This document shows positions 43,622 to 53,192 of a stretch of 64,000 nucleotides of DNA, piece by piece. Each line of letters starts with the position of its first letter. Within the stretch, counting starts at the first letter, position 1. Below the pieces are notes generated by a model, which was not told the origin of the DNA, made no database searches, and saw only the letters and a list, made by a program, of their open reading frames with translations. This stretch comes from Bacteroides intestinalis DSM 17393. Its GTDB lineage: Bacteria; Bacteroidota; Bacteroidia; Bacteroidales; Bacteroidaceae. The DNA is taken from NCBI RefSeq assembly GCF_000172175.1, contig NZ_ABJL02000006.1, positions 1-64,000 of the forward strand, in the 5' to 3' direction. Both the position numbers and the translations under genes were made by a program.

Positions 43622-46600
43622 CTACTTACTGAAATCTCTTGGAGCCGGAACAGGCGGCAATGGCTTACGATCCTGCAATTCTTTCATCACTTCTTCGATA
43701 GCCTTATTGAGCTGTTCGTCTTCACCGTTCCATTCCTTCACCGGATCGTTATCAATCAAGATATCCGGATCGACGCCATGATTTTCAATAATCCACTGGC
43801 CTGTTTTCGCATCATAACTGGTGAAGAAAGGAACACGGATATCCGTACCATCCATATAAGGCAACGGTCCGCTGATACCTACAATACCACCCCAGGTGCG
43901 GGTACCGATTAGTTTACCAAGCCCCAATGCACGGAAGCCCCACGGGAAGAGATCACCATCAGAAGCAGAATATTTATTAATCAAACAAACCTTCGGCCCT
44001 ACTTGCACAGCATCGGGTATAGTGCCGACATGCTTCGTACCACGTCCCATCGTCAAGCGGTAAGGTTCGCGAGACAAACGTTCCAGAATCATAGGAGATA
44101 CATTACCGCCACCATTAGCACGGTCGTCTATAATCAGACCTTCCTTGTCGAGCTGCGGATAGAAATAACGGGAGAACTCGTTCAGACCTTCCGGACCCAT
44201 ATCAGGGATATAGATATAACCGATACGTCCATTGGATGCCTTTTCCACCTTCTTCAGGTTATTCTGTACCCAATTATAATGATAAAGAGGATATTCATTT
44301 TCCAGCGGACTGATGACAATCTTTCTTGCACCTGCCAATTGCGGTTTGCTGTTCAGCGAGATTTCTGTCGGCACATCAGCCTTTCCTACCAGTAAAGCAT
44401 AGATATTCTTCACCGTATTCGTAGGTATACCGTCAATGGCAACAATGTATTCCCCGGCCTTAGCCTCAATCCCCGGTTCAGTAAGCGGAGAGCGCAGTTC
44501 CTTACTCCAGGAAGCACCGGGAAGTATCTTGTCCAAACGGAAGAAACCACTCTTATCTGCCGATATCTCAGCACCCAGCAAACCAGTCTTGATACGTGCC
44601 GGTTTATCCGTTTCACCCGGATTGACGTATGCGTGTCCGCAGTTAAGCTCACCAATCATCTCTCCAATGATATAGTTCAGGTCGAGACGTGTCTTTGCAT
44701 AAGGCAGCAGAACAGAATATTTCTGTTTGATTGCTTTCCAATCCACACCATGCATATTCTCCAGATAAAAACCATCACGATAAGCACGCCAAGCCTCATC
44801 AAAGATCTGTGCCCATTCCTTGGGGTAATCTATCGTAATGGACATGTTATCCATATTGACAGGCGTACTCAGATTAGCCGCTCCTTCCGGTATAGCGGTT
44901 ACATAAAGCTTGTTGTCCTTGTAGAACAAAGCCTTTTGACTACCCGGAGTAACCGTCATCATAGCACCATCGGCAACCGTTTCTTCTTTCTGACCTTCAA
45001 GATCGAAAAACTTCGTTCCGCCATTGCTCCAGTAATATACCTTCTTTCCGTTTGAATAGAAATTAGCATAATAAGAAGCCGACAATGGAAGCTTGATGAT
45101 ACGGTCGGTGATACCTTCCGGATCAAACTTGACGAGTGACGCAGAAGCTGTTTCCTGTTTCGCTTCTTTCTTTCCGGCAGTCTTTTCAGTAGCCTTCGAG
45201 GCCTCACTCTCACTGTCGTTCTTCATTCCGGCATCTTTCTGTATAAAAGGTGACGGGGTATCTTTCGAGAGCAAAGCAAGATAAACTCCATACATATTAT
45301 TATAGACATGGTTCCATTCCAACCAGCCGTATGTAGGGTTGAAATCGCGGGCAGATGAGAAAATAAGATACTTACCATCCGTACTGAATACCGGTGAAGA
45401 AGAATTATACCACTTGTCCGTCACCGGATATTCCTTCTTTCCGGCAATATCATAGACATATACAACAGTTATTTCATTGTCTGCATCACGGGTATAGGTC
45501 AGCCATTTGCTATCCGGTGAAAAAGTCACATCCTGCGGTTCCCCCATTGGGTCTTGTAATAGCATAGTCACCTGTCGTGAAGCTACATCCAGCAGATTGA
45601 TACGATTTTGACGGTCGGTATAAACAATCTTCTTACTGTCCGGACTCCATTCGAAAGAACGGATATACGTATCATTATTCTTGGTCAGCTGCACCGGATT
45701 ACCTTCCACTGCATCCTGAAGATAAAGTTCTGTCTCTCCGGTAGCATCCGAGATATAAGCAATGTATTTTCCATCAGAAGACCATTGTGCATTACGTTCG
45801 TGGGCACCCGGAGTGCGGGTTATATTTTTCGTCACACCCTTGGTTGAGGGTAGATTAAAGACCTCTCCGCGAGCAGTCACCACCACCCGTTCTCCGTCGG
45901 GAGATGCACTGGCGGCTGTCAGATACTTAGCCCCATTCTTTATGGCGCTGCGTGCATAGATATTATCCGAAGCAAGACTGATATTGACTTTCTCGGGCTG
46001 ACGGGTGGCAGCATCCATCTTATAGATATATCCGCCATTCTCAAACACAATGGTATTGCCGGAAGCACTCGGGAACTTCACATCATATTCAGTAAAGTTA
46101 GTAACCTTCGACGTCTGCTTTGTCTTCGTATTATAAACAAAGATATTCATAGTGCGGTCACGGTCGGAAAGGAAAAATATATCATCGCCTATCCACATGG
46201 GGAAGATATCCTGAGCAACATTATTCGTTATATTCTCCACTGATTTCTTTGCCGGATCGTATATCCAGACATCATCCGCCATACCACCTTTATAATACTT
46301 CCAAGTACGGAATTCACGCATGGTACGGTTGTAAGCCAGTCGCTTGCCGTCGGGAGAATAGCTACAGAATCCACCCTCGGGCAAAGGGATAATTTCGGGC
46401 ATACCACCCTCCTGATTGACAGAATAAAGTTTACCGGCAAAACCGTCACTGATACGGTTACGATAAATGATCTGTTTACCATCCGGTGTCCAAGTCATCA
46501 CAATATTGTTAGGTCCCATACGATCGCCCAGGTCATCACGGGAATTCGTTGCAGTATACGTCAGGCGTTGTGGTTCTCCACCAGTTGCCGGGATGGTGTA

Positions 46601-46870
46601 TACTTCCGTATTTCCATCATACTGACCGGTAAAAGCAATCGTTTTGCCATCGGGTGAAAAACGAGGGAACATTTCGTAACCTACATGCGAAGTCAGGCGC
46701 TGCGCCTCTCCTCCAGTGACAGGCACTCTATACAAATCGCCTGCATACGAGAAAACAATCTCGTTCCCGTTCGTTGCCGGAAAGCGCAATAAACGCGCTT
46801 CATCTGCTGCCGAAAGACAGACTGATACACCTACAAGGGCAAATAAGGATAAAAGTAATTTCTTATTCAT
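43622..46870 (-). CDS. tricorn-like S41 family protease
   Basis: A 1082-residue exported protease with a signal peptide (LLLSLFALVGVSVCLSA). The N-terminal half consists of two WD40/TolB-like propellers (repeats such as FSPDGKTIAFTGQYDGNTEVY and WSPDSKKIVYTDRQNRINLL). An acidic/Lys-rich linker lies near 560-590. Then follow a tricorn core domain, a PDZ domain (EIVAIDGIPTN region near 830) and the S41 domain with DDRANGGGNVSP and the catalytic Ser in KYSASDGDLFPWGF. It would degrade peptides in the periplasm or at the surface. Own promoter and terminator. Confidence 0.92.
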   Translation of the reverse strand: MNKKLLLSLFALVGVSVCLSAADEARLLRFPATNGNEIVFSYAGDLYRVPVTGGEAQRLTSHVGYEMFPRFSPDGKTIAFTGQYDGNTEVYTIPATGGEPQRLTYTATNSRDDLGDRMGPNNIVMTWTPDGKQIIYRNRISDGFAGKLYSVNQEGGMPEIIPLPEGGFCSYSPDGKRLAYNRTMREFRTWKYYKGGMADDVWIYDPAKKSVENITNNVAQDIFPMWIGDDIFFLSDRDRTMNIFVYNTKTKQTSKVTNFTEYDVKFPSASGNTIVFENGGYIYKMDAATRQPEKVNISLASDNIYARSAIKNGAKYLTAASASPDGERVVVTARGEVFNLPSTKGVTKNITRTPGAHERNAQWSSDGKYIAYISDATGETELYLQDAVEGNPVQLTKNNDTYIRSFEWSPDSKKIVYTDRQNRINLLDVASRQVTMLLQDPMGEPQDVTFSPDSKWLTYTRDADNEITVVYVYDIAGKKEYPVTDKWYNSSSPVFSTDGKYLIFSSARDFNPTYGWLEWNHVYNNMYGVYLALLSKDTPSPFIQKDAGMKNDSESEASKATEKTAGKKEAKQETASASLVKFDPEGITDRIIKLPLSASYYANFYSNGKKVYYWSNGGTKFFDLEGQKEETVADGAMMTVTPGSQKALFYKDNKLYVTAIPEGAANLSTPVNMDNMSITIDYPKEWAQIFDEAWRAYRDGFYLENMHGVDWKAIKQKYSVLLPYAKTRLDLNYIIGEMIGELNCGHAYVNPGETDKPARIKTGLLGAEISADKSGFFRLDKILPGASWSKELRSPLTEPGIEAKAGEYIVAIDGIPTNTVKNIYALLVGKADVPTEISLNSKPQLAGARKIVISPLENEYPLYHYNWVQNNLKKVEKASNGRIGYIYIPDMGPEGLNEFSRYFYPQLDKEGLIIDDRANGGGNVSPMILERLSREPYRLTMGRGTKHVGTIPDAVQVGPKVCLINKYSASDGDLFPWGFRALGLGKLIGTRTWGGIVGISGPLPYMDGTDIRVPFFTSYDAKTGQWIIENHGVDPDILIDNDPVKEWNGEDEQLNKAIEEVMKELQDRKPLPPVPAPRDFSK

Positions 46871-46893
46871 ACTCTTAAATATTAATTAACTTA

Positions 46894-46924
46894 CAAAAGT
46901 ATGAAAAGAAAAAGATAGTACAAA
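46894..46924 (-). promoter_or_regulatory. promoter of the tricorn-like protease gene
   Basis: Minus-strand TACTTTTG (46894-46901) and TTTG (46921-46924) with a 19-base spacer, 24 bases before the ATG. Matches the consensus fully. Confidence 0.75.
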
Positions 46925-46950
46925 TTGATAGAATGAATTTGTTGACAGAA

Positions 46951-49900
46951 TTACTCTTTTCCATTAACAAACTCTCCGGGTTTGATACCGAATTGCTTTT
47001 GGAAACATTTGGCAAAATAAGATGGATTATTAAAACCTACCATATAGCAAATCTCATTAATCCGGTATTTATTCTCTGAAAGCAAAGCAGCAGCTTTCTT
47101 TAACCTCACAATCTGAATCAGTTCATTCGGAGTAACATTAGCCAGCGTTTTTATTTTGGCAAATAATCCGGAACGACTGATGCAAAGTTCTTCTGCCAGA
47201 AAATCAACAGACAGTTCCGAATTTGAGAAGTTTTGCTCTATAATCTCATTGATACGGGTAAGGAATTTATTATCCATAGAGTTATTGGCAATACTGTTCA
47301 ACGGTACCAATGGCATTTTAGAGAATTTCTGACGCAACAAATTACGCAGATCAAGCAGATTCTTAATACATGCTTCCAGATACTGCACCGAGAAAGGCTT
47401 TTCAATATAAGCATCCGCCCCGCAGTCCATACCTTCTATTTTGGAGTTCGTATCTGTTTTAGCAGTCAGCAAAATAAACGGTATATGACTGATGGACTGG
47501 TCGGCGCGTAAAGCCTTGCAGAATTCCACCCCATCCATGCGCGGCATCATCCAGTCGCTCACAATCAAGGTAACCTCATGTTCCTTCAGTTTCTCCAATG
47601 CCTCCATTCCGTCTTCTGCCGTCAGAATGGAATATTGGGCGGAGAAACTGCTTGAAAGGAAGTTCAGCATTTCTTCGTTGTCATCCACAATCAGCATCAA
47701 CGGTTTGTTCTTAGAGGACATCACCGGCAAGGTTTCCGACAAGATATCCTCGGGTATTACCGGATTGAGAACACCTGCCTCCCCTTCCTGCACCTCCGCC
47801 CCGACTTGTTCGATAGGCAACGTCACTATGAAAGAGGAACCTTTATTGATTTCGGATTCCACCTCTATGCAACCGTTATGCGACTCCACAATGCTCTTCA
47901 CAATGCTGAGTCCGATACCCGTACCGGGTTTATTATCCATGGCCTGAAAGAAAGGCTTAAAGATTCTCTTACGGTCTTCTTTACTGATACCGATTCCATT
48001 ATCTGTCACTTTCACCACAAACGTATGCTGTTCCGGCTGAACAATACATGAGAGGACAACTTTATCCTTGGTATACTTGCTTGCATTCGTCAGCAGGTTA
48101 CTTATCATTTTAGTGATCGCCTCACTATCCACCATAGCCGTGAAATCAGCATCGGGATATTCCACTTCCAGATGCGCACCATGCTGGGTGATAAACGGTT
48201 TGAACCGTTCGCAAACCGCCTGTAACAACTGGCGGATGTTCTGCGAAGCATATCTCATGGTTATGCCTTCCTGTTCCACCTTACGGAAGTCCAGCAACTG
48301 ATTGACCAGAAACAGCAGTCGCTGACTATTGCGGTCGATAATATTCAGATCGTCCCTCAGCACTGCAGGCATCGGTATGGACGATTTCATAATCTTCTCC
48401 AAAGGACCGATGATAAGCGAAACCGGGGTGCGGATTTCGTGAGCTATCATCGTGAAGAACTTAATCTTAGCTTCATGCACTTCCTTCTCCTTACTGACAT
48501 TCAGTTGATTGATTTCCGCAGTGTGCTTCTTCTCCGTCCGCTTCAACAAGAAACGGATAAAGAAGGTCAGCGCTATGCACACCCATATGAAATAAAGAAT
48601 CTTGGAAGCCGTGCTCCAATAAAAAGGAGGATGAATGGTTATTTTCAAGCTCGCTTCCTGATTACTCCAAATACCGTCATTATTCGTGGCTTTTACCTTG
48701 AAGACGTATGTTCCGGCAGGCAAGTTGGTATAAGTAGCTTTATTCTGCGAACCTACATAATTCCAGTCTTTATCAAAACCTTCCAGTTTATAGGCGTACT
48801 GGTTCTTTTCGGGTGTACAATAGCTCAATGAAGCATAGAGCAGACTGAATACATGGTCTTTATAAGACAAATCCAGTTCCGCCATCCAGTTCAGGGCTTT
48901 CGGCAACTTCTTATCTCCTATCCGGATTTCCTTGTTGAAGATTTCCAATCCTGTGATAACAACCGGTGGAAGCACCTTATTCATTTTTATCTGATAAGGA
49001 TAAAAGGCATTGAAGCCATTGACCGAGCCGACATATATCTTCCCGTCGGAAGCCTTCAAAGCAGCATTAGGCAGGAATTGTTCGCTCTGCAAACCATCGC
49101 TACGCGTGAAGACCTGACAACTCTCGCCGGGAGCGTAACGAACCAGCCCTTTCGTCGTGGTCAGCCACAGCACATGCTGATCTTCAACTATACCGCAGAT
49201 GTTACGGCTGGGAATATCCAGAGGTATCGCTTCAAACCGGTCTTCCCCAGCGTCATACTTGCAAAGCCCGTTCATCGTCCCCACCCACATATTTCCGTTA
49301 CCATCTATCAACACACAATTCACCTGATCGTTAACCAATGCACCGGGAGTATTACTGTACACGTAATTCTTCCAGGTCTTTTTATCCGGATTATACTTAA
49401 ACAAACCCTTCCCTTGCGTAGAAAACCAGATGTTACCATCGGCATCCTGATCTATATCAATGGTCAGCGATTCCAAGTCTTTGACACGGATAAAATTGTC
49501 TTCTTCACGGTTATACAAGTTTATTCCTGCCATAGAAGTCACCCAGATCCGTTTCTCCCGGTCACGGAAGATGGCGTAAGAACTGGTACCGTCAAGGGTG
49601 GTCAAATCGCCCCCTTTGGTGGTATATACCCTGAACGTGCCTGTTTTCGTATTCAGCACATTGACTCCTCCCGTATAGGTACCAATCCATAAATCGTCAT
49701 CATCCATACAAAGAGCATGCACATTATGGTAAGAAAGACTGTTTCTGTGCTCATCGGGCATATAATGAGTGAATTGTTTATCCTTGGGAGCAAAGCGGCT
49801 CAGACCTCCATCGTCAGAGGCTATCCAGATATATCCAGAAGAGTCTTCACAAAAACGTCCGATAACAGTTCCGTTCACCGAGTTGTAAAAGCGCGAATGG

Positions 49901-50925
49901 GCAAAGCATTCAAACTGCCCGGTATTAGGCGAAAGATAATTCACCCCACCGTAATAAGTCCCGACCCAGATTCCGCCTTCACGGTCTTTTACGATAGGAT
50001 AGACAAAACGATTGGATAATGAATAAGGGTTTGTTTCATCTTCCGTGAACAGTTGATGTTCACACGTAAGGGTATTAAACAACAAAAGTCCGTCATCCGA
50101 ACCTATCAATAGTTGGTGGGGAGCATATTCCATCAAAGAGTGGATATGTGTAGCCCCTTTACCTTCCGACGGATGCAAATAAGTGATTGCCTTACCTGTA
50201 TATCTATCTATCTTCTGCAAGCCGCATTCCCAGGTTCCCAGCCACAGTGCATGTTCAGAGTCTTCGAGCATGACCAGAGAGTTTGAGTCATATTGCCCCG
50301 CTTCGTAAGTGATAGGGAAAGGCTCGAATTTATTCTCCGCCTTATTCAGCTTGGACACAGTGGGACTTCCCCAATTAGTGACCGCCCAGATCTGATTTTC
50401 ACTATCAACCAGCACACTCGCCATTAATCCATTGGCATCTTTAAATTCATAATGTTCCAGATAGTGCTTGGATATATTATACTTGAAAATACCTTGCCCT
50501 ACTGTCGAGAACCACAAGTTGCCGTCTCTGTCTTCTGCAATATGATTCACATTGCTCTTAATGCTGTCACCTTGGGCTGTCAATACTTTGAATAGTTCAA
50601 AGCTTTCCGTTTCATAATCAAAAATATACACCCCGCCTTCTGTCCCTACCCAGATATTGTCCGTAGTGTCGTAAAGAGAAGAGATATAATCATTAGACCC
50701 TTGCGGATTCAGATTATAAACCTTTATAGTGGTGCCGTCGTAACGGTTCAAGCCGTCATCCGTACCAAGCCACATAAAGCCATATTTATCCTGCATAATA
50801 GCACGCACAGAGTTGGATGATAATCCATCTTCCACGGAGAAATGGCGGAACCAGAAATCAGTAGAAGCTGCCGGAAGCACCAACGGAATAATACCGGCTA
50901 TTATAGCAAGGATAATCTTTTTCAT
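46951..50925 (-). CDS. hybrid two-component system regulator (HTCS)
   Basis: A 1324-residue single-protein two-component system. In order: signal peptide; about 14 two-component-regulator propeller repeats (WLGTDDGLNRYD and similar) to about 690; a Y_Y_Y domain to about 775; one transmembrane helix (ILYFIWVCIALTFFIRFLL); kinase with H-box MIAHEIRTPVSLI, N-box SNLLTNASKYT, G1 DNGIGIS and G2 GTGIGLSIV; receiver with LIVDDNEEM, phospho-Asp in VSDWMMPRMDG and LLTAKTD; AraC-type DNA-binding end. It overlaps the EamA gene by 4 bases and closes the PUL, whose genes it should activate on sensing an oligosaccharide. Confidence 0.95.
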   Translation of the reverse strand: MKKIILAIIAGIIPLVLPAASTDFWFRHFSVEDGLSSNSVRAIMQDKYGFMWLGTDDGLNRYDGTTIKVYNLNPQGSNDYISSLYDTTDNIWVGTEGGVYIFDYETESFELFKVLTAQGDSIKSNVNHIAEDRDGNLWFSTVGQGIFKYNISKHYLEHYEFKDANGLMASVLVDSENQIWAVTNWGSPTVSKLNKAENKFEPFPITYEAGQYDSNSLVMLEDSEHALWLGTWECGLQKIDRYTGKAITYLHPSEGKGATHIHSLMEYAPHQLLIGSDDGLLLFNTLTCEHQLFTEDETNPYSLSNRFVYPIVKDREGGIWVGTYYGGVNYLSPNTGQFECFAHSRFYNSVNGTVIGRFCEDSSGYIWIASDDGGLSRFAPKDKQFTHYMPDEHRNSLSYHNVHALCMDDDDLWIGTYTGGVNVLNTKTGTFRVYTTKGGDLTTLDGTSSYAIFRDREKRIWVTSMAGINLYNREEDNFIRVKDLESLTIDIDQDADGNIWFSTQGKGLFKYNPDKKTWKNYVYSNTPGALVNDQVNCVLIDGNGNMWVGTMNGLCKYDAGEDRFEAIPLDIPSRNICGIVEDQHVLWLTTTKGLVRYAPGESCQVFTRSDGLQSEQFLPNAALKASDGKIYVGSVNGFNAFYPYQIKMNKVLPPVVITGLEIFNKEIRIGDKKLPKALNWMAELDLSYKDHVFSLLYASLSYCTPEKNQYAYKLEGFDKDWNYVGSQNKATYTNLPAGTYVFKVKATNNDGIWSNQEASLKITIHPPFYWSTASKILYFIWVCIALTFFIRFLLKRTEKKHTAEINQLNVSKEKEVHEAKIKFFTMIAHEIRTPVSLIIGPLEKIMKSSIPMPAVLRDDLNIIDRNSQRLLFLVNQLLDFRKVEQEGITMRYASQNIRQLLQAVCERFKPFITQHGAHLEVEYPDADFTAMVDSEAITKMISNLLTNASKYTKDKVVLSCIVQPEQHTFVVKVTDNGIGISKEDRKRIFKPFFQAMDNKPGTGIGLSIVKSIVESHNGCIEVESEINKGSSFIVTLPIEQVGAEVQEGEAGVLNPVIPEDILSETLPVMSSKNKPLMLIVDDNEEMLNFLSSSFSAQYSILTAEDGMEALEKLKEHEVTLIVSDWMMPRMDGVEFCKALRADQSISHIPFILLTAKTDTNSKIEGMDCGADAYIEKPFSVQYLEACIKNLLDLRNLLRQKFSKMPLVPLNSIANNSMDNKFLTRINEIIEQNFSNSELSVDFLAEELCISRSGLFAKIKTLANVTPNELIQIVRLKKAAALLSENKYRINEICYMVGFNNPSYFAKCFQKQFGIKPGEFVNGKE

Positions 50926-51806
50926 TTCTTCACCAGATATTGATTGAACATAATTCCCATTACAATCAATGCAAGACCGATGTAAGTTGTAAACACAATC
51001 TGTTCACCCAATATGATTGCAATGAAGAATAAAGACAAGAAGGGAGATAAGTAACAAAGCTGGTTGACCAGTGCCGGATTGGATGTTTTCCGCATGGCAA
51101 GGCTGAAAAAGATGAAAGGAATACCCATTTCAAACCCGCCGACATACATACCCGACAAGATACCGGGCAATGTATTAAGGTGCACCCCCACTCCCACAGC
51201 TCCTATCAACAAATAAACCGTGCCGAACAGGAAACTCATAAACAGAGCGATACTACCATCTGTTTTATCTTTGAACTTATTGTTTATCATCCAATACATG
51301 GCCCACAGCAAAGCACTCAATGCCGCCAACAATAAGCCATGCACGGGTATATCCATACCTCCCGACTGCCCGGTTCCTACAGAAATAAGTACCACTCCAC
51401 CCAGTGAAATGAACATGCCAATATATTTCTTTTGGGGTATGGGCTGATGGGCAAACAAGGCCAACAGAATAAGCAGCACAATAGGCCATGCATAGTTGAT
51501 GGGCTGCGCTACTTGTGCAGGTAGCAGATCATAAGCCTTGAACAACACCAGATAATAAGCGACAGGGTTCAGCAATCCCAACAATGCAAAATATCCCCAT
51601 TGGCGACCGGAAAGTTCCGACACCAGTCTCCACTTCTTCTGGAAAGTCAGCAAAAGGGCAAATATGACTAATGAAGTACAACTTGCTATCAGCAGCATCT
51701 CAAAATGAGTAAGATGCGTTAATGCTATCTTAAAAGCAGTGGCTACAGTAGACCAACTAAGCACTGCAATGCAGGCATAAACAACGGCACTTGTACTGTT
51801 TTTCAT
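50922..51806 (-). CDS. EamA/DMT family transporter
   Basis: A 294-residue inner-membrane protein with ten predicted helices in two EamA repeats (VYACIAVLSWSTVATAFKIA opening the first, LLLAALSALLWAMYWMINNK the second). DMT carriers export or import small metabolites such as amino acids or sugars. Start chosen at ATG 51806, because the preceding 32 codons lie on the end of the neighbouring gene and are not membrane-like. Its place inside the PUL operon suggests transport of a released monomer, possibly an amino acid (inference). Confidence 0.88.
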   Translation of the reverse strand: MKNSTSAVVYACIAVLSWSTVATAFKIALTHLTHFEMLLIASCTSLVIFALLLTFQKKWRLVSELSGRQWGYFALLGLLNPVAYYLVLFKAYDLLPAQVAQPINYAWPIVLLILLALFAHQPIPQKKYIGMFISLGGVVLISVGTGQSGGMDIPVHGLLLAALSALLWAMYWMINNKFKDKTDGSIALFMSFLFGTVYLLIGAVGVGVHLNTLPGILSGMYVGGFEMGIPFIFFSLAMRKTSNPALVNQLCYLSPFLSLFFIAIILGEQIVFTTYIGLALIVMGIMFNQYLVKK

Positions 51807-51852
51807 CGGTTCATATATGTTTCTTTTGCAGACATCGTATTTATCTGTATGT

Positions 51853-53175
51853 TTATAAAGGATTGCTTCCCGTAACCCTGATGCGATATGGCCATTGAGC
51901 ATCTTTCTCTCCCGGAGCGGGATTCATCCAATGCTCCGTCGGCGCTCCCATCACAACCAACCACAAGTGGGTCAGAGTTTGATTTTTTGGAGCTGTAAAA
52001 ATAATACTTTTCCCGCTATTATCGCCCATTTCGCCATAAATAGATTTACCTTCTGCCGTTACAGCAACAAAACCATAACGCCAACCTGCCTTATCTGTAT
52101 GGATTGCAGTATATCCTTCCTTTCCTGCTTCTCCGCAGAATTCCACTTTCACTTTCTCTCCCGGCTGAGGAACAGCCAAAGGAATAGCATTGAATCCATA
52201 ATTTTCAGGACAATTCTCCGGTGCTATCCCATACCATCCATCCGGCTGAGCTATTAGCTGAGAAGTATATTTATTGGCATACGGACGTATTTCTTTCCAG
52301 ACGCGCGGAAAATCCCAGTTGATAAAGTGGCGGTAAGTATCAAACATCTCGTCACAGAATTGTTTCTGATTCAAAGCAGCCAAACGTTTGTAGGTGATAA
52401 CCGGATCTTCTCCCCGCTTTCCCTGGCGGTAAAGTTCGGCTATAATGGGAAGTCCCCGTTTCATGCCCCAGTATTCCAATACGTAAGGTGAATGATAAAT
52501 ATTCTCCATGTGGAGATAAGCCTTGTGAGTCAGTTTCATGAAAGCATCCCAATGATATTTTTCATCAGTAATCCATTCGGGATTAACCTGCCACAGCATC
52601 CATTGCGAAGTCATTTCAAAGAAACCGCATCCTCCCCAGGCTTCGCCCTGCCCATCGCAACTGATCTGTGCCTGAAAACTATGTCCCAATTCATGGGCGA
52701 TGCAGTTCAGTTTCTTATCTTGCACACGGTTGGGAGCAATCCATAATGCACCGATTTCTCCGTCATAATCTCCACCGTATGCCGTGCCTTCCAGGGAATA
52801 GTTCAGCATCACCATCATGCGATACTTGTCGCACTTGGAACCGGGACGTGAGAATTCCAGTGTATCACGGAAGAAACGGTAAAAACTCTCCAACTTACCC
52901 ATCAGATTCGGTAAATCAACTTTCATATCATGTCCTTCCAGCTGTGGAGGGTTGGACAAATCGTTCCCAAAGCCTTTTTCCCAGAAGATGACGAAGTTTT
53001 CGGTGCAGGCCATGCGGCGGTAGCTCCACTTGCTTTCAGGGTTTTGCAAATCCATTCCCTGAAAGTCTTTGGGAATATAGATAGTTTTTCCCGAAGGAAG
53101 AACGGACTGTTGAGCCGAAAGGGAACTTCCGATTAACAATCCAATCAAAAAAAAGATGAAAATATGTAGTTTCAT
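51853..53175 (-). CDS. DUF6055-like putative zinc metalloprotease, copy 1
   Basis: A 440-residue exported protein (signal peptide FFLIGLLIGSSLSA) with ENFVIFWEKGFGND near 60, a zinc motif IAHELGHSFQ near 165 and a Glu about 25 residues later in GCGFFEMTSQWM, the order of a gluzincin (HExxH plus Glu). The C-terminal 90 residues form a beta domain (WRYGFVAVTAEGKSIYGEMG). I place it with DUF6055 from these segments, moderately sure. A second copy lies two genes upstream. Protease activity is inference from the motif. Confidence 0.75.
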   Translation of the reverse strand: MKLHIFIFFLIGLLIGSSLSAQQSVLPSGKTIYIPKDFQGMDLQNPESKWSYRRMACTENFVIFWEKGFGNDLSNPPQLEGHDMKVDLPNLMGKLESFYRFFRDTLEFSRPGSKCDKYRMMVMLNYSLEGTAYGGDYDGEIGALWIAPNRVQDKKLNCIAHELGHSFQAQISCDGQGEAWGGCGFFEMTSQWMLWQVNPEWITDEKYHWDAFMKLTHKAYLHMENIYHSPYVLEYWGMKRGLPIIAELYRQGKRGEDPVITYKRLAALNQKQFCDEMFDTYRHFINWDFPRVWKEIRPYANKYTSQLIAQPDGWYGIAPENCPENYGFNAIPLAVPQPGEKVKVEFCGEAGKEGYTAIHTDKAGWRYGFVAVTAEGKSIYGEMGDNSGKSIIFTAPKNQTLTHLWLVVMGAPTEHWMNPAPGEKDAQWPYRIRVTGSNPL

Positions 53176-53192
53176 TAGTCTTGAGTCTATTT

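Noticed and set aside
48853..49692. 279-codon ORF on the plus strand
   Set aside because: Antisense to the propeller repeats of the hybrid two-component regulator.
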